A DNA stretch of 64,000 nucleotides from Deltaproteobacteria bacterium (GTDB taxonomy: Bacteria; Desulfobacterota; Binatia; HRBIN30; JACQVA1), in NCBI GenBank assembly GCA_016178705.1, contig JACOST010000028.1, positions 785,946-849,945 on the forward strand. The letters run 5' to 3'. The notes beneath the pieces were generated by a model. The model had not been told where the DNA came from, did no database searches, and saw nothing but the letters and a program-made list of their open reading frames with translations. Within the stretch, counting starts at the first letter, position 1, and each line of letters opens with the position of its first letter. Of the stretch, positions 17,770 to 23,811 are shown one piece after another. Made by a program: the position numbers and the translations under genes.

Positions 17770-18483
17770 ATGTTGCTGGTGTCCATCGCCGTCTTGGTCG
17801 GGGCTATCGCGGTCTACGCGCTGACCCCGGCGCTGCTGATCTATTGGAAGTACCCGTGGCCGATTTACGGCGCGATGCTCGCGTCGGTCGCGCTCGCGCT
17901 CGGCAGTCGCCGCCGCGGCATCCTACGCTACGCCACCGTTGGTCTCACCGGATTGGTGACGGTCGGGTTCCTGATGGTCACACTGTTCACGACTAGGCTC
18001 GATCACGGCCAGCTTGCGCTGCGACCAGGCGATCCCTTTCCCGATTTCACGCTGACGACTTCCACCAAGCACCCGTTCTCATCCGCCGAACTCAAGGGCC
18101 AGAGCGCGGCGTTGTACATCTTCTATCGTGGCGATTGGTGACCCTTCTGCCGTGCTGAGCTCGGGCAGCTCACAAAATACTACGGACAGATCGAGCAGCA
18201 GGGGGTGAAACTGTTTGCGGTCAGCGTCGACGAGCCGGACGCGTCGGAAGCGCTGCGGCAGCGCTTGCACTGTGACTTCACGTTCCTCTCGGATTCCAAG
18301 GGCGAGGTGCTCGATCGGTTGAACATCCGCCATCGCAACGGCCACGAGGGTCACGACATTGCGTTCCCCACCCAAATCCTGGTCGACAAGAGCGGCATCG
18401 TGCGCTGGACGTTCGAGTCGGACGACCTGCGCGTCCGCGTCGAACCTGAGCAGATCTTCACTGCCATCGCCGCACTGCCGTGA
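17770..18483 (+). CDS. Membrane peroxiredoxin-like protein, probable selenoprotein (UGA = Sec124)
   Basis: A single reading frame of 238 codons is broken only by TGA at 18139-18141, which falls exactly at the first position of the redox motif. The reading is RGDW-U-PFCRAEL, where homologues of the AhpC/TSA 'peroxiredoxin-like' family have CxxC. After the TGA the frame continues with family-typical sequence (VKLFAVSVDEPDASEAL, FPTQILVDKSGIVRW) to a normal stop at 18483. Three hydrophobic segments (about 1-25, 30-47, 52-75) anchor it in the membrane ahead of the redoxin domain. A SECIS-like hairpin lies just after the UGA. The alternative is a nonsense mutation or a read error of TGC to TGA. 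Without recoding it would appear as two ORFs. Confidence 0.78.
18156..18172 (+). promoter_or_regulatory. Candidate bacterial SECIS stem-loop
   Basis: TGAGCT (18156-18161) pairs perfectly with AGCTCA (18167-18172) around the 5-base loop CGGGC. The loop starts 21 bases after the UGA, and a G is its second base. Both features agree with what is known of bacterial SECIS elements: a short apical loop with a G in the first two positions, roughly 16-37 bases downstream. It lies inside the coding sequence, as bacterial SECIS elements do. Confidence 0.65.
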
Positions 18484-18502
18484 CTCGTGAGTCGTGACAA
18501 CG
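18482..18502. repeat. Short heptamer array (GACTCGT-GAGTCGT)
   Basis: Two to three units of the GTGAGTC family form a short palindrome right after the selenoprotein stop and before the thiolase-like gene. It is a solo arm of the arrays at 2131 and 16688. Confidence 0.5.
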
Positions 18503-18525
18503 CGCTGTGTGGTAAGGATGATCTG

Positions 18526-19695
18526 ATGCGTCTGAAGAGTGCGACCGCCATCGCTGGGCTCGGGATTACCAAGCAAGGGAAAGTCTACGAGCACAACCAA
18601 GTCGGCTTCGCCATCGAAGCGATCAAGCTGGCGCTCGACGATGCCGGGCTGACGCGCGCCGATCTCGACGGCGTGTTGCTCAATCCGGGGCTGAGCTGGA
18701 CCGACGGTGGCATGGGCGCGTTCGGCCTGCAGCAAGCGATGGGGCTGCACAACCTCCGGTTGGCGCACACGATGAACGCGGGCGGCGCGACGGCCGGCGC
18801 GATGATTCATCAAGCCGTCGAAGCGATCGCCACCGGCATGGCGACGACCGTCGCCTGCGTGTTCTCCGACGCGCCGCTGAAACCACCGGCGCCCAAAGCC
18901 GAAGGCAAGAGTAGCGGCTCGGCGGCGGCGTACGCCTTCGGCCGCGGCCTCGAGGCCGCCTATGGCCAGTTCGGCGTCAATGCGATGTATGCGCTGGTGG
19001 CGCAACGCCACATGCATCTCTACGGCACCACCAACGATCACCTCGGTGCCATCGCGGTCGCTGAACGACAGTGGGCCAACAAGAATCCGCAGGCGCAGTT
19101 CTACGACACGCCGATGACTCTCGACGACTACCGTCGCTCGCGCTGGATCGTCGAACCGTTTCGCCTATTCGACTGCTGCCTGGTTTCCAACGGCGGCGTC
19201 GCGGTGATCGTGACCTCGGCGGAGCGCGCACGCGATCTCAAGCGGCCACCGGTCTACATCTGGGGCATGGGACAAGGCCATCCCGGCGGCGATCCGTCGG
19301 AAACCCTCACTTCCGGCGCGCCGCTCGCTAAAGAGCAAGCGTTCACAATGGCCGGCATCACGTTGGGTGACATCGACGTCGTCGAACTCTACGACTGCTA
19401 CACGTTCACCGTACTGGTGTGCTTGGAGGACTACGGCTTCTGCAAGAAGGGCGAAGGCGGTCCCTTCGCCGCCGACGGCAAGCTCGCGCCCGGTGGTGCG
19501 CTGCCGGTGAACACTGGCGGCGGTCAACTGTCGTCGTTCTACATGTGGGGCATGACACCGGTGTCCGAAGGCGTGATTCAAATCCGCGGCGACGGCGGCG
19601 CGCGCCAAGTGCCCGACGCCAAGGTGGCACTCGTCAGCGGCAACGGTGGTATTCTCTCCACCCACTCAACACTGGTGCTGGCCAACGAGCCCTAA
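18526..19695 (+). CDS. Thiolase-fold protein lacking the nucleophilic Cys (Ltp2-like)
   Basis: A 389-residue thiolase-superfamily protein of the SCP2/lipid-transfer type. The N-terminal region at the usual Cys nucleophile reads MNAGGATAGAM, with no cysteine, so classical thiolysis is unlikely. The C-terminal half keeps VELYDCYTFTVL and VNTGGGQLSSF. Enzymes such as Ltp2, which work with a DUF35 partner as retro-aldolases in steroid side-chain degradation, also lack that Cys. The next gene is exactly such a DUF35 protein, 45 bases downstream. ATG 18526 was chosen because AAGGA precedes it. An upstream GTG lies in a repeat. Confidence 0.82.
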   Translation: MRLKSATAIAGLGITKQGKVYEHNQVGFAIEAIKLALDDAGLTRADLDGVLLNPGLSWTDGGMGAFGLQQAMGLHNLRLAHTMNAGGATAGAMIHQAVEAIATGMATTVACVFSDAPLKPPAPKAEGKSSGSAAAYAFGRGLEAAYGQFGVNAMYALVAQRHMHLYGTTNDHLGAIAVAERQWANKNPQAQFYDTPMTLDDYRRSRWIVEPFRLFDCCLVSNGGVAVIVTSAERARDLKRPPVYIWGMGQGHPGGDPSETLTSGAPLAKEQAFTMAGITLGDIDVVELYDCYTFTVLVCLEDYGFCKKGEGGPFAADGKLAPGGALPVNTGGGQLSSFYMWGMTPVSEGVIQIRGDGGARQVPDAKVALVSGNGGILSTHSTLVLANEP

Positions 19696-19740
19696 CCACA
19701 AACAACAAACCACAGACCCGAAACCAGAGACCAGGGACAC
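19696..19740. repeat. Heptanucleotide-periodic array (AACCACA / GACCAGG type)
   Basis: The 45 bases between the stop of the thiolase-like gene and the ATG of the DUF35 gene read as consecutive 7-mers AACCACA, AACAACA, AACCACA, GACCCGA, AACCAGA, GACCAGG. There is no opposing arm and no obvious ribosome-binding site other than the purine-rich end GGGACAC. Confidence 0.6.
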
Positions 19741-20151
19741 ATGTCCGCGTACACGAAACCCATTCCCGTCATCACGCCTGAGATGCGGCCGTTCTACGAC
19801 GCCGCCAAGCGACACGAGTTGGTTGTGCAACACTGCAGCGGCTGCGGTGCGCACCGATTTCCGGCGCGAGGGATCTGCTCGCACTGCCTGTCTCCCGAAT
19901 CGAGCTGGGTGAAGGTGTCCGGCGAGGGCGAGGTCTTCAGCTTCAACGTCATGCATCAGATCTACCATCCCGGTTTCGCGACCGAGGTCCCGTACGCGGT
20001 GGTGGTGGTGAAGCTCGCCGAAGGCGCCAAGATCACCTCGAATCTGGTCGGCGTAAAACCGCACGACATCACCATCGGCATGCCCGTGCGCGTGATGTTC
20101 GAGGACATCATCGAGCACGTGACGTTGCCGAAATTCCGATCGGTGGAATAG
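19741..20151 (+). CDS. DUF35 zinc-ribbon/OB-fold protein
   Basis: A 136-residue protein with a rubredoxin-like zinc ribbon (Cys32, Cys35, Cys46, Cys49, in QHCSGCG and ICSHC), then an OB-fold. DUF35 proteins pair with thiolase-fold enzymes and hold the acyl-CoA. Adjacent to the Cys-less thiolase, it probably forms a complex with it. The combination fits a retro-aldolase of CoA-bound side chains, or a ketothiolase partner. Confidence 0.88.
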   Translation: MSAYTKPIPVITPEMRPFYDAAKRHELVVQHCSGCGAHRFPARGICSHCLSPESSWVKVSGEGEVFSFNVMHQIYHPGFATEVPYAVVVVKLAEGAKITSNLVGVKPHDITIGMPVRVMFEDIIEHVTLPKFRSVE

Positions 20152-20231
20152 GGATCGGCGACTGCTCCCCGGCGCGGCGAGAGCGGCGGCCGACCGAGAG
20201 CCGGGCACGCGACATAAGTGGGCAGCCAGCA

Positions 20232-20260
20232 TTGACAGTGCGATGCTGGCGTCCTATACG
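20232..20260 (+). promoter_or_regulatory. Putative arsR promoter
   Basis: A consensus TTGACA (20232-20237), a 17-base spacer and TATACG (20255-20260). The first possible ATG of arsR lies only eight bases after the -10, so the transcript would be nearly leaderless. Confidence 0.7.
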
Positions 20261-20261
20261 T

Positions 20262-20281
20262 GCATCCATGCGCATGGATGC
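20262..20281. promoter_or_regulatory. Perfect 20-bp palindrome, candidate ArsR operator
   Basis: GCATCCATGC is followed directly by its exact reverse complement. It begins one base after the -10 box and includes the proposed ATG of arsR (20268), so binding would block initiation. A related but less symmetrical site lies before the downstream hydrolase gene (20667-20688). Confidence 0.65.
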
Positions 20282-20639
20282 TTCTAAAACCCGAGCGGCG
20301 GCGTCCGCAAAGACTCGTAAGAAGGCGGCCCGCGATCTCGATGGCATCTTGGAGTCGAAAGTCTTCCGGGCGCTCTGCGAGCCGGTTCGCGTCGAGATCC
20401 TCAAGCTGCTGACCGAGCGGGGACGGTCGGACATCGCCACGATAGCCGCCCGTGTTCCGCAAGACCGCTCGGTTGTCTCCCGCCACCTCGCGCAACTTCA
20501 CCACGCCGGCTTCGTGCGGAGAGAGAAAGTGGGCCGCAACGTCTTCTTCGAAATGGATGGGCCAGCGGTGGTGGCTCAGATCGAGGACGTGCTGGAGCGT
20601 TTCAAGGCGCTCGTTCCACTGTGTTGCCCCGGCAAGTGA
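20268..20639 (+). CDS. arsR: ArsR-family arsenic-responsive repressor
   Basis: A 123-residue winged-helix protein. The recognition helix region is SVVSRHLAQLHHAGFV (68-83), followed by a beta-wing (REKVGRNVFFEMD). The C-terminus ends LCCPGK, so vicinal Cys119 and Cys120, perhaps with Cys37 (RALCEPV), could bind arsenite, as in ArsR variants with C-terminal cysteine pairs. The following arsM gene supports arsenic sensing. The start is 20268, or the ATG two codons later. It should repress itself through the 20262-20281 palindrome. Confidence 0.87.
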   Translation: MRMDASKTRAAASAKTRKKAARDLDGILESKVFRALCEPVRVEILKLLTERGRSDIATIAARVPQDRSVVSRHLAQLHHAGFVRREKVGRNVFFEMDGPAVVAQIEDVLERFKALVPLCCPGK

Positions 20640-20666
20640 GCAAGCCGATTTTCGTTCTTTTGGTCC

Positions 20667-20688
20667 ATACACATGCATGGGTGTGCAT
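20667..20688. promoter_or_regulatory. Second candidate ArsR operator
   Basis: ATACACA (20667-20673) and TGTGCAT (20682-20688) match at six of seven pairs as inverted half-sites. The centre contains GCATGG, as in the first palindrome, and TATACG adjoins both sites. It lies 67 bases before the hydrolase ATG. It may control the hydrolase-arsM pair separately. Confidence 0.4.
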
Positions 20689-20754
20689 ATACGCAGATGA
20701 ATCGCGGTCCCGACATCGGGCCTGATGGTTGGAACGACGCAAAGGAGGAAGGCA

Positions 20755-21813
20755 ATGCGGAAGACCTACACGGCAATCGTGATCGCGCTGGTCCTTGGGG
20801 GGATCCTGGCGGTCTCCTTGTACGGTGGATCGAGCGTCGACAGAGCGGGGTTCGCTCTTGAACCGAACGAGCCGGCGCTGGAAGAGTTCTCCCGACACAA
20901 GCGCTACATCGAGGTCAGCCCATGGCGGGTCGCCTACATCGATGAGGGACAGGGCCCGCCGGTGGTCCTGCTCCACGGTTGCCCGTTCCACTCCTTCCAA
21001 TGGCGCGATCTCATTCCGCGACTCCGAGAGAAGTATCACGTCCTGGCGCCGGACTTACTCGGCTTGGGGGACACGCAGGTGCGACTGACCGACGACTACC
21101 GGCTCCCCAACGACGTGGCAATGGTCATCGGATTCCTCGACGCCCTCGGCATCAGGGAGGCCGACTTCGTCGCGGCCGACCATGGCGCGGCCACGCTGCA
21201 ACTGCTCATGCGAGACCATCCGGAACGGATTCGACGCGCTGTCATCACGAACGCCGAGGCCTATGACCAGTGGCCGAGCAAACCTGAGATACCATATCTG
21301 AAGCAGGTCGTGAGCCCATGGGCGAGCCCCCTGTTCCGCTTCGCACTCCGCTTTACCTGGGTGCAGCGCGAAGTGTTCGGCGTCGCGGTGCATCAGAAGG
21401 ACGCGTTCACCGACGAGGTGCTCTACGCGTATACGCGGGCTCACATTGCGACGCCGGAACGCTGGGCCCGGCTGCAGCGATTTTTTCGCTGGCAGCTCGA
21501 TCCCGAGCACAACCGCGTGACGATGGATGCGGTGGAGGGGCTTCGACGGTTCGAGAAGCCGACACTCATCCTGTGGGGGAAGCAGGACACGAATTTCGGC
21601 CCGGCGATCGCCGAGCGACTCGCGGGTGACATTCCAGGAGTCGTTGGTGTGGAGTATCTCGACCACTCAGCGCACATGCCCTTTCAAGAAGAGCCGGAGC
21701 AATACGCCAGAGCAGTAGCACGCTTCTTGGCCACCGACAGTTCAACCTTGGAGCAGCAGCGGCGCGCGTTTCGCGCAGAGCGAGCCGCCAAGAAAGAAGG
21801 AGCAACGCAATGA
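20755..21813 (+). CDS. Exported or anchored haloalkane-dehalogenase-like alpha/beta hydrolase
   Basis: A 352-residue protein with an N-terminal hydrophobic segment (about 5-28) that exports or anchors it, then an alpha/beta-hydrolase domain. The oxyanion-side motif is LLHGCPFHSFQWR. The nucleophile elbow reads VAADHGAAT, so Asp is the nucleophile, as in haloalkane dehalogenases and epoxide hydrolases, with His in place of the usual Trp after it. The acid is in WGKQDTNFG and the catalytic His in DHSAHMPFQ. AAAGGAGGAA precedes ATG 20755. It overlaps arsM by four bases (ATGA), so the two are translationally coupled. Its role beside arsenic methylation is unknown. Confidence 0.83.
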   Translation: MRKTYTAIVIALVLGGILAVSLYGGSSVDRAGFALEPNEPALEEFSRHKRYIEVSPWRVAYIDEGQGPPVVLLHGCPFHSFQWRDLIPRLREKYHVLAPDLLGLGDTQVRLTDDYRLPNDVAMVIGFLDALGIREADFVAADHGAATLQLLMRDHPERIRRAVITNAEAYDQWPSKPEIPYLKQVVSPWASPLFRFALRFTWVQREVFGVAVHQKDAFTDEVLYAYTRAHIATPERWARLQRFFRWQLDPEHNRVTMDAVEGLRRFEKPTLILWGKQDTNFGPAIAERLAGDIPGVVGVEYLDHSAHMPFQEEPEQYARAVARFLATDSSTLEQQRRAFRAERAAKKEGATQ

Positions 21814-22634
21814 CGATTGAAGACCAGAAGAGCGCCGATGCCGTGCGCGGCATGGTCCGGGAAGGCTACGCCGAAATCGCCCGCAACACGGGCCAGCGCT
21901 GTGGTGCGGCCGCCGTCAACGCCGAGGTGATCGCCCGACACATCGGCTACTCGAACGACGACCTCCACGCGGTCCCAAGCGGAGCGAACCTCGGGCTTGG
22001 TTGCGGGAATCCACTCGCCTTCGCTCAGGTGCAGCCGGGTGAAACCGTGCTCGACCTCGGCTCGGGCGCCGGTTTCGATATTCTCCTCGCCGCGCAGGCT
22101 GTAGGCGCCACGGGTCGGGTCATTGGCGTCGACATGACGCCGGAAATGCTGGCGCGGGCCGAAGCGAACGCTCGCGCTGCGGGCGTTGGCAATGTCGAGT
22201 TCCGCCAGGGTTACATCGAAGCGCTTCCGGTCAATGACGCGAGCGTCGACGTGGTTATCTCGAACTGTGTCATCAATCTCTCGCCAGAGAAGACCCGCGT
22301 CTTCCAAGAGGCGTTTCGAGTGCTGCGTCCGAAGGGACGACTGGCGATATCCGACTTAGTGCTCAGCGCACCACTGCCGCGCGGGCTCTTCAAAAGCGTG
22401 GAGGCCTATGTCGGCTGCGTCGCCGGCGCCATGCAGCGCGATGACTACCTCGCGGCCATCACCAATGCGGGATTTCGGATGGTGGAGGTGGTCGCGGAAC
22501 ATTCGTTCGGGGGCCTGCTTGACCTGCAGAGCCCCGAGATTCTTGCGGCTCTCGCGAAGGACGGATTCACAACACAGGACGCCGAGTGCGTTCTTGAAAG
22601 CGTGATGAGTGTGAAGATCGTGGCGCACAAGTAA
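21810..22634 (+). CDS. arsM: Arsenite S-adenosylmethionine methyltransferase
   Basis: A 274-residue cytoplasmic methyltransferase that converts As(III) to methylated species. The SAM-binding motif DLGSGAGFD spans 82-90. The three arsenic-binding cysteines are in place: Cys65 (LGLGCGNP), Cys153 (ISNCVINLS) and Cys203 (YVGCVAGAM), matching the conserved trio of ArsM. It is cotranscribed with the hydrolase and follows arsR. No arsenite efflux gene or arsenate reductase is present, so this is a methylation-only detoxification unit. Confidence 0.93.
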   Translation: MTIEDQKSADAVRGMVREGYAEIARNTGQRCGAAAVNAEVIARHIGYSNDDLHAVPSGANLGLGCGNPLAFAQVQPGETVLDLGSGAGFDILLAAQAVGATGRVIGVDMTPEMLARAEANARAAGVGNVEFRQGYIEALPVNDASVDVVISNCVINLSPEKTRVFQEAFRVLRPKGRLAISDLVLSAPLPRGLFKSVEAYVGCVAGAMQRDDYLAAITNAGFRMVEVVAEHSFGGLLDLQSPEILAALAKDGFTTQDAECVLESVMSVKIVAHK

Positions 22635-23270
22635 ACGCGCGTACTGGCGCAAACCCGCGGCGAAGATCACCGGCACGGGCGGGAGCGGTGAGGAACTGGG
22701 TGTAGGCTTGCTCGACACCAAACCGGGTACGGACCGCAACCGCGGCACGTTGCAGGACGAAATCAATCAGACCCAAGTAGTCGGTGCTCTTCATATTTGC
22801 TCGAAGACGATCCTGGCGGCCGCACGAGTTTGAACTGTTCGGCAACATCACAAAGCCCGTTCTCTCTGTGCTGAGGAAGTGGACCGGCACATCGCGAAAC
22901 ACCAGCGCGAGCAGCATGGGAAGAAACGTAACCTCGCTCGGCGTCTTAGACTCCCCGCAATTCTCGGAAGCGTCGAACAAGCTTGTCCCGCCGTTGTTGG
23001 AAATCCGAATGCAGCTTACGCGCCTCCCAAGGAAATCGATTGCCCAATAGACACGCCCAGCCACCGCCGCGAACAGCGAGGCAATGCCAGGCACTGTAAA
23101 TCGATTCGCATTGAGGCGAGGGCGCCGAAAACGCACGCTCGATTCATAGCTCACCTAACCTCGGTTACGCGAGCATCTGATTATCGTGCGAACGATACCG
23201 GAAGGTCGTGCGGGAATCCTTGACGTCGTGCCCGCCGTGCACATACGCTCCGCAACGCAAGGAGGTGGTG
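22635..23270. other. Gap of 636 bases without a recognised gene
   Basis: Lower in GC than its surroundings. A minus-strand open frame (22567-23154) runs through it and overlaps the 3' end of arsM, and a plus-strand one lies at 22784-23050. Neither resembles a known family or has a convincing ribosome-binding site. A short palindrome ATCGT-GCGA-ACGAT lies near 23183-23196. It may be a decayed insertion. I cannot assign it. Confidence 0.4.
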
Positions 23271-23435
23271 ATGGAGAAGCGGATGGATTCGGGCACCGTT
23301 GGTGAGCGCGTCGGCGAACCCGACGTGACCGAGTATTGTCCGAACTGCGGCGCGCGCGGCACCTGGCAGAAATGCAAACTGATCTGTTCGAATCCCAATT
23401 GCGGCGTGCGCATCATTTTAGCCTGCGTGGATTGA
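23271..23435 (+). CDS. Small zinc-ribbon protein
   Basis: A 54-residue protein with a four-Cys zinc ribbon: EYCPNCGARGTW, then CKLICSNPNCG. GGAGG sits before ATG 23271. It ends four bases before the ferredoxin start and is probably cotranscribed with it. Its size and position suggest an accessory to an iron-sulfur or redox protein, but no function can be given. Confidence 0.7.
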   Translation: MEKRMDSGTVGERVGEPDVTEYCPNCGARGTWQKCKLICSNPNCGVRIILACVD

Positions 23436-23439
23436 TCTG

Positions 23440-23739
23440 ATGATGAGTGAGCCAGCGCCGACAAAGACGTGCGCACCCGACGCGGGGCGCGTTGAACCGC
23501 ACATCGACCGCTCGCGTTGCGAGGCGAAGAGCGACTGCGTGCGCGTCTGTCCGTACAACGTGTTCGAGGTCCGCAAGCTGCTACCCGCCGAGCGACAAGA
23601 GCTATCGTTCTTCAGCAAGCTGAAACTGTTCGCCCACGGCGGCGAGCAAGCCTTCGCCGTGCGCGCTGCCGATTGCCATGCCTGCGGCCTGTGCGTGAAG
23701 GCTTGTCCCGAGAACGCCATCACCTTGGTCGCGGTGTAG
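23440..23739 (+). CDS. 4Fe-4S dicluster ferredoxin
   Basis: A 99-residue ferredoxin. The C-terminal motif is regular, CHACGLCVKACP. The N-terminal one is irregular, with CEAKSDCVRVCP giving C-x5-C-x3-C, and about 35 residues separate the two. The first cluster therefore may be [3Fe-4S] or altered. It carries electrons in the cytoplasm. It follows the zinc-ribbon gene closely and ends 72 bases before the large cyclase gene. Confidence 0.85.
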   Translation: MMSEPAPTKTCAPDAGRVEPHIDRSRCEAKSDCVRVCPYNVFEVRKLLPAERQELSFFSKLKLFAHGGEQAFAVRAADCHACGLCVKACPENAITLVAV

Positions 23740-23811
23740 CGCATCGCCGTCCCTGGTTTGACGTCGTCGGACAATGGGAGAATGATCGGCAATCCGGAAG
23801 AGTTGAGATCG

